A stretch of 64,000 nt of DNA. Origin: VAZQ01 sp963744275 (lineage in GTDB: Bacteria; Pseudomonadota; Alphaproteobacteria; Rhizobiales; Xanthobacteraceae). Below are positions 8,409 to 17,837 of this stretch, piece by piece. The notes beneath the pieces were generated by a model that did not search any database, was not told where the DNA came from, and worked only from the letters and a program-made list of their open reading frames with translations. The stretch is from positions 1-64,000 of the forward strand of contig CAVUSX010000021.1 in NCBI GenBank assembly GCA_963744275.1, given 5' to 3'. The stretch's first letter is position 1; each line of letters starts with the position of its first letter. The translations under genes were made by a program, and so were the position numbers.

Positions 8409-9305
8409 ATGGCCAAGCGGCGGGCGGGCGGCTCGGAGGACGTCATCGATGAGCTGCGCCGCCAATACGACCGCCTGACCCAATCGCAGAAACGGATCGC
8501 CGAATACATCGTCGACCATCCGGACCGGGTGGCGTTCTCGACCGTCGATCAGATGGCCGGGCAGCTCGGCGTCAATCCGTCCACCATCGTGCGCTTCACC
8601 TACCGGCTCGGGCTCAAGGGCTTTCCCGACCTGCAGGAGCGCACCCGCCAGCTGGTGCGCGGGCAATTGTCGGCGGCGAGCGAGATCGTCAACGAGAACT
8701 CGGTGCTGGCGCATCTGGAAGGCACCGCGTTCGGGACCTCGCTCGGGCAGGACCTGCAGAATCTCCGCCGCACCATCGCGGCCATCAAGGTCGATGATCT
8801 GCAGCGGGCGAGCGACATGATCGCGGCGGCCCGCAAGGTCTTCGTGGTCGGCTCCTTCAATGCCTACAGCGTCGCGTTCTTCCTCGGCCTCGCGCTCGAC
8901 CGCATTCGCGGCAATACCACGGTGTGGAGCGGCGACATGACGCTGCAGGCTTCCCAGTTGCTCGAGCTCGGACCCGACGATTGCCTCATTGCGTTCACCT
9001 CGGCCCCCTATGCGGTGTCGACCCGGCGCGTGGCGCTGTTGGCCAAGGAGGCGCGCGCCAAGCTGATCGCCGTCACCGATACCCCGATCTCGGCGGTCGG
9101 CCAGATCGCCGACGTCATCCTGGCGGCGGCTTCGACCGGCGCCGGGCTGCAGAATTCCTTTCTGGCCGCCATGGCGGTCGCCAATGCGCTGCTCAACGGC
9201 GTGGCGGCCGCCGACGGCGCGCTCACGCTCGAGCGCTACGGCCGCCTCGCCAAGGTGCTGGGACGCCTGGACGCATTCTTGCTGAAGGCCGACGATGCCG
9301 AGTAG
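8409..9305 (+). CDS. RpiR-family transcriptional regulator (HTH + SIS domain)
   Basis: 298 residues. The N-terminal HTH_6 domain (QKRIAEYIVDHP, then GVNPSTIVRFTYRLGLKGFPDLQ) is followed by a SIS phosphosugar-binding domain (VVGSFNAYSVAFF, later FTSAPYAVSTRRVALLAKEA). RpiR proteins sense phosphorylated sugars or related metabolites and control catabolic operons. The start is uncertain: the ATG at 8409 is used, but an in-frame TTG just before the end of the LLM gene is also possible. Its end overlaps the following CoA-transferase start by 11 bases, so it is probably the first gene of the CoA operon it controls. Confidence 0.85.
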   Translation: MAKRRAGGSEDVIDELRRQYDRLTQSQKRIAEYIVDHPDRVAFSTVDQMAGQLGVNPSTIVRFTYRLGLKGFPDLQERTRQLVRGQLSAASEIVNENSVLAHLEGTAFGTSLGQDLQNLRRTIAAIKVDDLQRASDMIAAARKVFVVGSFNAYSVAFFLGLALDRIRGNTTVWSGDMTLQASQLLELGPDDCLIAFTSAPYAVSTRRVALLAKEARAKLIAVTDTPISAVGQIADVILAAASTGAGLQNSFLAAMAVANALLNGVAAADGALTLERYGRLAKVLGRLDAFLLKADDAE

Positions 9306-10539
9306 CCATTCCCCCGCGACCGATCGGACGGCGCTCGCGGGCATCCGCGTGCTCGATCTCGCCGACAACGCGGTCGCTTATGCGAGCCGGCTCCTCGCCG
9401 ATCTCGGCGCCGAGGTCATCCGCATCGAGCCGCCGCGCCGCAACGGCACGCGCCGCGCCGCTCCGCTGTCGCAGGACGCGGCCGTGAGCTGCGCCGACGC
9501 GTTCTGGAACGTCAACAAGAAGTCGATCACGCTCGACCTCGGCTGCGCCGACGGGCAACGCCTGTTCGGCGACCTGGTGGCCAAGAGCGATGTCGTGATC
9601 GAGACCTTCGACCCCGGCACGCTGTCGGATTGGGGGATCGGCTACGAGCAAATGAAGAGCCGCAATCCCGGAATCATCCTGGTGTCGGTCACGCCCTATG
9701 GGCAGACCGGACCATGCGCGAAGTTCCACGCCACCGACCTGACCCTGCTGGCGGCCGGCGGGCTCTTGTCGCTCGGCGGCTATCCGGAGACCGGGCCGGT
9801 CGCGGTCGCGGGCCAGCAGGGCTATCTGGCGGCCGCCATCTTCGGCGCCGTCGCCAGCTTGAAAGCGCTCCTGGAACGCGAGGGCACCAACCACGGTCAA
9901 TGGCTAGATGTCTCCGGGCAGGAATGCATCGCCTTCGCGCTCGAGGACGCGATCCCGGAATGGTACTTGAGCCACAGCATCCGCCGCCGCACCGGCGATC
10001 AGGCGCGCGAGGCCGGGACCGGCGTCTATCCGTGCCGCGACGGCTATGTGAGCATGGTGGCGGGACGGCTCGGCACCGCCAAGGCGTTCAAGACCCTGGT
10101 GCAGTGGATCGCGGACAGCGGCACGCCGGGCGGCGCCGAGCTCCTGGATGAATGCTGGCAGGACTTCAAGTTCCGCCAGAGCCCGCGCGGCATCGCCCGC
10201 TTCGCCGAGATCTTCGGCGCCTTCTGTGCCACGCGCAGCAAGCAGGAGCTCTATGGCGAAGGCCAGGCCCGCCAGATCGCTATCGCGCCCGTCAATACGG
10301 TCGCCGACATCGTGGCGGATCCGCAATTGCGCGCCAACGGCTACTTCCAATCCCTGCATGACGGCGCGCTCGGCCGCGACGTCACCATGCCGGGCCCGCC
10401 CTATCGGCTGGCGCGCACGCCCGCCACGCTGCGCAGCGCCGCGCCCGCACGAGGCCGCCACAACCGCGCCATCTATGTGGACGAGCTCGGCCTGAGCGAG
10501 GGCGATCTGTGCGCGCTCACCAGCGCCGGGGTGGTGTGA
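9295..10539 (+). CDS. Class III CoA-transferase (CaiB/BaiF family)
   Basis: 414 residues, the family's usual length. The start (GIRVLDLADNAVAYASRLLADLGAEVIRIEPP) and the catalytic Asp in the HATDLTLLAAGG segment near residue 146 are typical of enzymes that move CoA between carboxylic acids. The gene overlaps the end of the RpiR gene and is followed after 4 bases by a second family member, as expected for a heteromeric or paired CoA-transferase in one operon. The acyl substrate is not known. Confidence 0.9.
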   Translation: MPSSHSPATDRTALAGIRVLDLADNAVAYASRLLADLGAEVIRIEPPRRNGTRRAAPLSQDAAVSCADAFWNVNKKSITLDLGCADGQRLFGDLVAKSDVVIETFDPGTLSDWGIGYEQMKSRNPGIILVSVTPYGQTGPCAKFHATDLTLLAAGGLLSLGGYPETGPVAVAGQQGYLAAAIFGAVASLKALLEREGTNHGQWLDVSGQECIAFALEDAIPEWYLSHSIRRRTGDQAREAGTGVYPCRDGYVSMVAGRLGTAKAFKTLVQWIADSGTPGGAELLDECWQDFKFRQSPRGIARFAEIFGAFCATRSKQELYGEGQARQIAIAPVNTVADIVADPQLRANGYFQSLHDGALGRDVTMPGPPYRLARTPATLRSAAPARGRHNRAIYVDELGLSEGDLCALTSAGVV

Positions 10540-10543
10540 GCCG

Positions 10544-11756
10544 ATGCGCTTCTCCGACCTCCGTGTGCTGGATTTCTGCTGGGTCGGGGCCGGCGCCTTC
10601 GTGACCCGATTGCTCGCCGATCTCGGCGCCGAGGTGATCAAGGTCGAGTTGCGCGCCCATCCCGACAACCTGCGCCTCTCCGGACCCCACAAGGCCGGCG
10701 CCAGGCATCTGGAAGGCTCCGGCTATTTCGCCTCGCGCAACACCAACAAGAAGAGCATCGCCCTCAACATGGGCCGTCCCGAGGCGCGCGCGCTCGCCAG
10801 GGAGCTGGCGCGCAAGTGCTCGGTCGTCACCAACAATTTCCGGCCCGGCGTCATGGAGCGCTGGGAGCTCGGCTACGCGGAGCTCGCCGCCGCCGATCCG
10901 GCGCTCATCTATCTCGCCATGCCGATGCAGGGCAGCTCGGGGCCGCACAAGAGCTATATCGGGTTCGGCTCGACCATCGCGGCCATCTCCGGGCTGGTCG
11001 AGATGTCGGGCTCGCCGCAGCGCGCGCCGATCGGCACCGGCACGCATTATCCCGATCACGTCCCCAATCCGGGCCATGCGCTGGTCGCCCTGTTGGCCGC
11101 CATCTTCCATCGCGTGCGCACCGGCGAGGGTCAATATATCGAGCTGGCGCAGCTCGAATTCGACGGTCAATCTCCTGGGCCCGAGCATCCTGCGCTACTC
11201 GGCCACAGGCGCGCTGCCGCACCGCACCGGCAATCGGCGCGAGGGCTCGGCGCCGTGCGGCGTGTTCCCCTGCTCGGGCGACGACGTGTGGTGCGCGCTC
11301 CAAGTCGAGGACGATGCCGGCTGGCAGGCGCTGGTCGAGGTGCTGGGACGGCCGCAATGGATGACCGACGCCCGTTTCGAGACCCTCATGGGCCGCAGCC
11401 AAAGCATCGACACAATCGAGGTCAAGCTCGCGCAGGAGACCCGCAAGCATAATGTCGCGGAGCTCGTTTCACGGCTGCAGGCGCGCGGCGTCGCGAGCTC
11501 GCTGGTGGAGACCAGCCGCGACGTGATGGAGGACGCCCAGCTCAATGCGCGCGGCTACTGGCGCGCGATCGATCATGCCGAGATGGGGCGCATCACCGTC
11601 AACGTGCCGCCGTTCCTCTCGGCCGAGGAGGGGCGCAAGCGCGAGCCGGCGCCGCCGCCGCTTCTGGGCGAGCAGACCCGCGAGATCGCCACCAGCTTGC
11701 TGGGCCTGTCCGAGAGCGAGTGCACGCGGCTCATGAACGAGGAGGTGCTGTGGTGA
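10544..11756 (+). CDS. Second class III CoA-transferase (frameshifted)
   Basis: About 403 residues when repaired. The N-terminal half (LRVLDFCWVGAGAFVTRLLADLGAEVIKVE) and the C-terminal half (ending with ESECTRLMNEEVLW) are in different frames; one extra base near 11158, in the word GAATTC, separates them. It probably pairs with the preceding CoA-transferase. The stop overlaps the next gene's GTG start by 4 bases (GTGA). The break is either a genuine loss or an assembly error; all other features of the gene look normal. Confidence 0.8.
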
Positions 11757-12533
11757 GCAATCTCGAGATCACACGCGAGGCCGGCGTCGCCTGCCTCACC
11801 TTCAACCGTCCGGACAAGCGCAACGCCATCGACGATGCGACCCGCGATGCGCTGACGAAGGCGTTCGCCGGCTTCGAGGACGATATCGCGATCCGGGCGG
11901 TGATCCTAACCGGCGCCGGCACCGCATTCTGCGCCGGAGTCGATCTCGCTACCCCCGGCAATGTGGCGGTGCATTCGAGCATAGCGGCGAGCACCATCGT
12001 GACGCGCCCGCGTCTCACCGCGTCGCTCGACACCTTCAACAAGCCGGTGATCGCGGCGCTCAATGGCGTCGCGGTCGGCGGCGGCCTCGAGATGGCGCTC
12101 GCCTGCGATATCCGCATCGCCTCGACCGGCGCGCGATTTGGCGCTGACCGAAGCGAAGATCGGCAGCCTGCCGGGCAGCGGCGGCACGCAGCGGCTGGTG
12201 AGTGCGGTCGGCCGCAGCTTCGCTGCCCAGATGCTGTTCACCGGCGAGCTGATCACGGCCCAGCAGGCGCTCGCCGCCGGGCTCGTATCCGAGCTGCATG
12301 CGCCCGAGGCCCTCATGGGGCGCGCCTTTGCGCTCGCCAAGATCATCGCCGAGAATGCGCCGCTGTCGCTCTTCGCCATCAAGAAGGCGCTGCGCGCCGC
12401 CACCGACCTGCCGCTCGCGGTCGGCTTCGAGCTCGAGCGCTCGCTCTACGGCGCGCTCACGGCGACCCAAGATCGCGAGGAAGGCCGCAAGGCGTTCCGC
12501 GAAAAACGCAAACCGAAATTTCAGGGGAACTAG
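11753..12533 (+). CDS. Enoyl-CoA hydratase/isomerase (crotonase family, frameshifted)
   Basis: About 259 residues after repair. Crotonase signatures are present: FNRPDKRNAID, GAGTAFCAGVDL, the oxyanion-hole segment NGVAVGGGLEMALACDIRIAS, and KIGSLPGSGGTQRL with its catalytic-loop glycines. It would hydrate a 2-enoyl-CoA in beta-oxidation or aromatic acid breakdown. An extra G near 12140 (ATTTGGCGCTG) shifts the frame at about residue 129. The GTG start at 11753 follows GAGGAGG by 7 bases and overlaps the upstream stop. Confidence 0.82.
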
Positions 12534-12534
12534 C

Positions 12535-13676
12535 ATGGCGTGGCGAAAGGCTTCGATCTGCGGCGTCGGGCAGTCGCGGCAGGGCAAGCTGCCGGAGGAG
12601 ACGCCGGTCACGCTGGCGGCGGAAGCGCTGCGCAACGCGCTCGCCGATTCCGGCATCGACAAGAGCGAGATCGATGGTCTCATGACGCTGCCCGGCACCG
12701 CCTCGCCGGAGGCGGCCAAGAACTACCTGGTGCTGGGCGAGCGGCTGGGCATCAATCCGCGCTTCACCGGCAGCCTGGTGATGGGCGGCGCCACCGCCGG
12801 GGCCTGCGTGGAGATCGCCGCCATGGCGGTGCAGAACGGCATGGCCAATGTGGTGGCCTGCATCTTCGCCGACACGGCCCGCACCGTTCGGCAGCAAGTT
12901 CGGCGCCGGCGCCGGCGGCGAGGACACCTGGGCGGTCTGGGGCATGCTCGGCAACGCCGCCAACTCGGCGCTCGGCATGCGCCGCCACATGGCGCTCTAC
13001 GGCACCAAGAGCGAGCAGCTCGGCTGGATCGCGGTCACCTGCCGCCAGCACGCCTCGATGAATCCCAACGCCGTGATGCGCGATCCGATCACGCTCGAGG
13101 ACCACCAGAAATCGCGGCTGATCGTCGATCCGTTGCACATGCTGGATTGCTGCCTGATCTCCGATGGCGCGGTCTGCATCCTGGTGACGTCGCCGGAGCG
13201 GGCGCGCGACTGCAAGCAAAAGCCGGTGTCGATCCTCGGCATGGGCCAGGGCCACACCATGGAGAACCTGCGCGAGCCCGACTGGTGGTACCTGCCGCAC
13301 CAGGCGCGCTGCATCGCCGATGCCTACAAGATGGCCGGCGTCGGGCCCGCCGACATCGACGTGGCGCAGCTCTACGACAACTTCACGGTCGCGGTGCTGT
13401 TCTGGCTGGAGCATGCCGGCTTCTGCAAGACCGGGCGAGGCCGGACCCTTTGTGGAGGGCGGCAAGCGCATCGCGCTGGGCGGCGAGCTGCCGATCAATA
13501 CCGCCGGCGGCAACCTGTCGGAATCCTACATGCAGGGCTGGCTGCACGTGGTCGAAGGCGTGCGCCAGATCCGCGGCGAGTGCGGGCCGCGCCAGGTCAA
13601 GGACGCCGAGATCTGCCTCGTCACCGGCCGCGGCATGACGCTCAACACCGCCAGCGCCATGATCCTCGGACGATAA
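12535..13676 (+). CDS. SCP-x/thiolase-like acetyl-CoA acetyltransferase (two frameshifts)
   Basis: About 380 residues after repair. It resembles the non-canonical thiolases often called lipid-transfer proteins: KASICGVGQSRQG at the start, GGATAGACVEIAAMAV near residue 90, QLYDNFTVAVLFWLE in the C-terminal half, and a thiolase-type end VTGRGMTLNTASAMIL. Frameshifts fall near 12890 and near 13434 (an extra G in ACCGGGCGAGG). Proteins of this class usually work with a DUF35 zinc-ribbon partner, which is the next gene. The role would be C-C cleavage or side-chain removal on an acyl-CoA. Confidence 0.78.
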
Positions 13677-13706
13677 CGATTTTCGGACACCAGCCACTTT
13701 CGGACC

Positions 13707-14158
13707 ATGAGCATGAGCACCACCACCAGCGTTCCGCCCGCCCCCGCCCCGCAGCCGATCAAGCCGGCTAGATCAGCGACACCAACAAGCCGTTCTGGGA
13801 CGGCTGCCGCGCCCATAAGCTGATGGCGCAGCAATGCACCCATTGCCGGGAGCTGCGCTATCCGGTGGCCGCGGTCTGCCCCAACTGCCTGTCGGCCGGT
13901 TACGAATGGCGCGAGCTGTCGGGCCGCGGCGAGCTCTTCTCCTACATCATCATCCACCGCGGCTATCATCCGTATTGGGCGCAGCGCGTGCCCTACAACG
14001 TGGCCTTCATCGAGCTGGAGGAGGGCCTGCGCATGTTCTCCAACATCGTCGGCACTCCCAACGATGCCCTCAAGGTCGGGCAGAAGGTCAAGGTGGCGTT
14101 CGAGGAGCGCGCCGAGGACCTGGTGGTGCCGGTGTTTGAGATTGTGAGTGAGAGGTAG
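13707..14158 (+). CDS. DUF35 OB-fold/zinc-ribbon partner protein (frameshifted near N-terminus)
   Basis: About 150 residues. The rubredoxin-like zinc ribbon CTHC...CPNC lies near residues 45-65, followed by the OB-fold (GELFSYIIIHRGYHP, VAFIELEEGLRMFSNI). Such proteins bind the thiolase/SCP-x partner and are normally encoded beside it, as here. The ATG at 13707 gives a Thr/Pro-rich lead that is out of frame with the body; the shift is near 13770. An in-frame internal ATG at 13823 would give a shortened protein lacking the family's usual first helix. Confidence 0.75.
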
Positions 14159-14262
14159 TGAGTGGTGAATGGTGAGTGGTAAAACGGCGAATGGCGAAGA
14201 GCGAATAGAATGTAAGAAAGACCCATTCACTACTCACTACTCACTACTCACTACTCGCCCAG
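14148..14262. repeat. Low-complexity hairpin between DUF35 and fgd genes
   Basis: A run rich in GAGTG/GGTGA words on the left is complementary to a CACTACT repeat (four copies) on the right, so transcribed RNA could form a long imperfect hairpin. It separates the CoA operon from the F420 operon and may act as a terminator or attenuator. It looks like locally expanded simple sequence. Confidence 0.45.
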
Positions 14263-14279
14263 ACCAACAGGAGCGCGCG

Positions 14280-15284
14280 TTGCTGAGGATCGGATACAAA
14301 GCGTCCGCTGAGCAGTTCGGGCCAAACGAGCTGCTCGCGTTTTCCTGCGTCGCGGAGGAGGTCGGCTTCGACTCCGTGTTCATCAGCGACCACTTCCAGC
14401 CGTGGAAGCACACCGGCGGGCACGCGCCCTCGTCGATCGCCTGGCTGGGGGCGCTGGGGGCGCGCACCAAGCGGGTGATCATCGGCACCAGCGTGATGAC
14501 GCCGACCTTCCGCTATCACCCCTCCATGGTGGCGCAGGCCTTCGCCACGCTCGGGGTGATGTTTCCCCGCCGCGTCGTGCTCGGCGTCGGCAGCGGCGAA
14601 TCGCTCAACGACGTGCCGGCGATCGGCATCAAATGGCCGCCCTTCAAGGAGCGGCAGGCGCGGTTGCGGGAAGCGATCGAGCTGATGCGCCGGCTGTGGA
14701 CCGAGGAGCGCGTCACCTTCGAGGGCCAGTACTACAAGACCGAGAAGGCGACCATCTACGACCGGCCGGCCACGCCGGTTCCGGTCTATGTGGCGGCCTC
14801 CGGACCGACCGTCGCCAAGATGGCGGGCGAGATCGCGCAGGGCTATATTTGCACCAGCGGCAAGGCACCCGAGCTCTACACCCAGACGCTGCTGCCCAAT
14901 GTGGCGGCGGGCCTCACGGCCGCCGGACGCGCCTCCGATTCGATCGATCGCATGATCGAGATGAAGGTCTCGTTCGACACCGACCGGCAGCGCGCGCTCG
15001 ACGACACCAAGCATTGGGCGGCGCTGGCGCTCTCGCCGGAGGAAAAAATGTCGGTCGAGGATCCGGTCGAGATGGAGAAGCTCGCCGATTCGCTGCCGGT
15101 CGAGCGCACCGCCAAGCGCTGGATCGTCTCGACCGATCCGGACGAGCATGTGGAACGGATCAAGGCCTATGCGGATCTCGGGTTTCGCCATCTCGTTTTC
15201 CATGCGCCCGGACCGGACCAGAAGCGGTTTCTGCAGCTCTATGGCGAGCAGGTCCTGCCGCGGCTGCGCGCCGCATTCGGCTGA
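14280..15284 (+). CDS. fgd: F420-dependent glucose-6-phosphate dehydrogenase-like oxidoreductase
   Basis: 334 residues, very close in layout to actinobacterial Fgd: LRIGYKASAEQFGPNELL at the start, SDHFQPW with the catalytic His and Trp, HTGGHAPSS, GTSVMTPTFRYHPSMVAQAFAT, GVGSGESLN with the active-site Glu, and AKRWIVSTDPDE near the end. The family transfers hydride from a sugar phosphate to F420. Whether the substrate here is glucose-6-phosphate is not certain, since relatives act on other alcohols. The start is TTG with CAGGAG 7 bases upstream. It stands 3 bases before cofE, so the F420-reducing enzyme and the cofactor pathway form one operon. Confidence 0.88.
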   Translation: MLRIGYKASAEQFGPNELLAFSCVAEEVGFDSVFISDHFQPWKHTGGHAPSSIAWLGALGARTKRVIIGTSVMTPTFRYHPSMVAQAFATLGVMFPRRVVLGVGSGESLNDVPAIGIKWPPFKERQARLREAIELMRRLWTEERVTFEGQYYKTEKATIYDRPATPVPVYVAASGPTVAKMAGEIAQGYICTSGKAPELYTQTLLPNVAAGLTAAGRASDSIDRMIEMKVSFDTDRQRALDDTKHWAALALSPEEKMSVEDPVEMEKLADSLPVERTAKRWIVSTDPDEHVERIKAYADLGFRHLVFHAPGPDQKRFLQLYGEQVLPRLRAAFG

Positions 15285-15287
15285 ACG

Positions 15288-16061
15288 ATGAGAACACCCG
15301 CGCGACTGACGCTGTCCGTCGTTCCCGGCATCCCGCTGTTGCTGCCGGGCGACGATATCGGCGCCATCATCGTGGCGGCACTCGACAAGGCGGGGCTCAT
15401 CCCGAGTGACGGCGACATCATCGTGGTGGCCCAGAAGGCGGTGTCCAAAGCCCAGGGCCGCTACGTCGATCTCGCCGCCGTCAAGCCGTCATGGCATGCC
15501 CGCGAGCTCGCCGTCGAGGTGAACAAGGACCCGCGCCTGGTCGAGGTCATCCTTGCGGAATCGGTCCGCATCGTGCGCAAGGCTCCCAACGTGCTGATCG
15601 TCGAGCATCGCTCCGGCTGCATCATGGCCAATGCGGGCGTGGATCAATCGAACGTGGCGCCGGCGGCCGGCGAGGAGCCGGTGCTGCTGCTGCCGATCGA
15701 TTCCGATGCCGTGGCCGAAAGCATGCGCATCACATTGACCAAACATTACGCCAAGCGTCTGGGCGTCGTCGTCAGCGACAGCTTCGGCCGGGCCTGGCGC
15801 CGCGGCACGGTGGGCGTCGCGCTCGGCGCCGCCGGCATCCCGTCGCTCAAGGATCTGCGCGGCAAGCCCGACCTGCACGGTCGCCCGCTGCAATTCACCG
15901 AGACCGGCTTTGCGGACGAGGTCGCGGCCGCCGCGTCCCTCCTCATGGGGCAGGCCGACGAGGGCAACCCGGTGGTGCTCGTCTCCGGCTTCGAGCTCAC
16001 CGACCCGCCGATCGCGGCGCGCGCCCTGATCCGGCCCGCGGCCGAGGATCTGTTCCGGTGA
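15288..16061 (+). CDS. cofE: Coenzyme F420-0:L-glutamate ligase
   Basis: 257 residues, the length of stand-alone archaeal-type CofE. It has VPGIPLL near the start, DGDIIVVAQKAVSKAQGR, HRSGCIMANAGVDQSNV and DSFGRAWRRGTVGVALG, all conserved in F420 gamma-glutamyl ligases. It adds glutamates to F420-0 using GTP and divalent metal. The C-terminal FMN reductase domain found in mycobacterial FbiB is absent. It is followed closely by cofD. Confidence 0.94.
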   Translation: MRTPARLTLSVVPGIPLLLPGDDIGAIIVAALDKAGLIPSDGDIIVVAQKAVSKAQGRYVDLAAVKPSWHARELAVEVNKDPRLVEVILAESVRIVRKAPNVLIVEHRSGCIMANAGVDQSNVAPAAGEEPVLLLPIDSDAVAESMRITLTKHYAKRLGVVVSDSFGRAWRRGTVGVALGAAGIPSLKDLRGKPDLHGRPLQFTETGFADEVAAAASLLMGQADEGNPVVLVSGFELTDPPIAARALIRPAAEDLFR

Positions 16062-16066
16062 GCCCG

Positions 16067-17104
16067 ATGGCACCGATCGTGACGCCGCTGCGCCCCATCG
16101 ACGATCGGCCGGTGCTGGCGCTGTCGGGCGGCGTCGGCGGGGCCAAGCTGGCGCTCGGCCTCTCGCGCGTGCTGCCGCCCGGCGGTCTCACGGTGGTGGC
16201 CAATACGGGCGATGATTTCGAGCATCTGGGCCTGCATGTCGCTCCCGACCTCGACACCTTGACCTATGCGCTGGCCGGTCTCGACAATCCGGAAACCGGC
16301 TGGGGCCGCCGCGACGAGACCTGGTCGTTCATGGCGGCGCTCGCGGAGCTCGGCGGCGAGACCTGGTTCCGGCTCGGGGACCGCGACCTCGCCATGCATG
16401 TGGAGCGCACCCGCCGCCTGCGAAACGGCGAGACGCTCTCGGGTATCACGGCGGATCTGACCCGCCGGCTCGGCATCGGCAGCCGCATCCTGCCCATGAC
16501 CGACGATCCGGTGCGCACGCGGGTGGAGACGCGTGAAGGCATGCTCGATTTCCAGCACTATTTCGTCGGCCGGCAATGCGCCCCGCAGGTCACCGGCTTT
16601 GCCTTCGCCGGCGCCGACGCGGCGGCCGCGCATCCGGATTTCCTGGCAGCGCTGCGCCATCCGGACTTGCGCGCCGTGATCATCTGCCCGTCCAATCCTT
16701 TCATCAGCATCGATCCCATTCTGGCGCTGCCCGGCTTGCGCGCCGCGCTCGCCGCCGCCGCGGCGCCGGTCATCGCCGTCTCGCCCATCATCGCGGGGCG
16801 CGCCGTCAAGGGCCCGACCGCCAAAATGATGACCGAGCTCGGGCTTACGGTCGATCCACTGACGGTGGCGGCGCATTACCGCGGCCTCATCGACGGCTAT
16901 GTGATGGACGACGCCGATTCTCAAATGGCTGCGATGCTCGATCTGCCGGTTGAGACCACCCGCACCCTGATGCAAAGTCTCGCGGACCGCGAGGCCCTGG
17001 CGCGCGCGGTGCTCGATTTCGCCGATCGCATCGCGGCGCGGGCCGCGCAACGCGCGCGGACCGTGAAACCGCCGACCGTGAAACGGCGAACCGTGAAACC
17101 ATGA
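16067..17104 (+). CDS. cofD: 2-phospho-L-lactate transferase (CofD/FbiA)
   Basis: 345 residues. ALSGGVGGAKLALGLSRVLP near the start, VVANTGDDFEHLGLHVAPDLDT and VGRQCAPQV are family hallmarks; the enzyme moves the phospho-lactyl-type group from the activated GDP form made by CofC onto the deazaflavin Fo. The ATG at 16067 is used; a GTG at 16058 overlapping the cofE stop is also possible. The last 14 residues come from a threefold ACCGTGAAAC-like repeat and look like slippage-derived extension beyond the usual end. Confidence 0.93.
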   Translation: MAPIVTPLRPIDDRPVLALSGGVGGAKLALGLSRVLPPGGLTVVANTGDDFEHLGLHVAPDLDTLTYALAGLDNPETGWGRRDETWSFMAALAELGGETWFRLGDRDLAMHVERTRRLRNGETLSGITADLTRRLGIGSRILPMTDDPVRTRVETREGMLDFQHYFVGRQCAPQVTGFAFAGADAAAAHPDFLAALRHPDLRAVIICPSNPFISIDPILALPGLRAALAAAAAPVIAVSPIIAGRAVKGPTAKMMTELGLTVDPLTVAAHYRGLIDGYVMDDADSQMAAMLDLPVETTRTLMQSLADREALARAVLDFADRIAARAAQRARTVKPPTVKRRTVKP

Positions 17105-17117
17105 GCGGAGGTCGCAG

Positions 17118-17837
17118 TTGACCACGGATATCTGGGCGGTCATTCCGGTCAAGGAGACCGCGGCCGCCAAGGAGCGCCTGGGCGAGGCCCTGCCGCGGCA
17201 CCTGCGGCCGGGCCTGGCATTGGCGATGCTGGAGGACGTGCTGAGCGCCGTGGCCAAGACTTTGCCGAATGGTTCGCATAATGGTTCGCACAATGGTTTT
17301 CTTGGGCTCGCCGGCATCGCGGTCGTGACCCTCGACCCCGACGCGCAGGCGCTGGCGCAGCGCTACGGCGCCCGCATCCTGACCGACGACGCCCGCGGCG
17401 GTCACACCGCCGCGGTCAAGGCCGCCGCCCGCACCCTGGCGCAGGAGGGCCGCGCCGGCATGCTGCAGATGCCGGGCGACATTCCGCTCGTCGGCGCGGA
17501 CGAGATCTCGCTTCTCATCGCCATGCGGCGCGCCTCGCCGTCGTTCACCATCGCGCCGTCGCACGATGATTTCGGGTCCAATGCGGTGCTGGTCTGTCCG
17601 CCGACCGCGGTGCCGCTCACCTTCGGGGACGACAGCTTCTATCCGCATCTGCGCGCCGCGCAGGCCTGCGGGATCAAGCCTCTGATCGTGCGCCAGCGCG
17701 GCATCGGGCTCGACATCGATCGGCCCGAGGACATCCGGGCCTTCGCGCAACTGCGCTCGCCCACCCGCGCCCAAGCCTACCTCGAGCGGCACGGCTTGGC
17801 GCAGCGCGATCACCAGCCGAACGGTGCAGTCGCATGA
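17118..17837 (+). CDS. cofC: 2-phospho-L-lactate guanylyltransferase-like protein
   Basis: 239 residues. IPVKETAAAKERLGEALP at the start, GGHTAAVKAA, LQMPGDIPLV and SHDDFGSNAVLV match CofC/FbiD nucleotidyltransferases, which activate 2-phospholactate, phosphoenolpyruvate or 3-phosphoglycerate with GTP; sequence inspection does not tell which. The TTG start has GGAGG 7 bases upstream. An in-frame microsatellite near residues 50-60 repeats Asn-Gly-Ser-His, an unusual loop expansion. The stop overlaps the fbiC ATG (ATGA). Confidence 0.92.
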   Translation: MTTDIWAVIPVKETAAAKERLGEALPRHLRPGLALAMLEDVLSAVAKTLPNGSHNGSHNGFLGLAGIAVVTLDPDAQALAQRYGARILTDDARGGHTAAVKAAARTLAQEGRAGMLQMPGDIPLVGADEISLLIAMRRASPSFTIAPSHDDFGSNAVLVCPPTAVPLTFGDDSFYPHLRAAQACGIKPLIVRQRGIGLDIDRPEDIRAFAQLRSPTRAQAYLERHGLAQRDHQPNGAVA

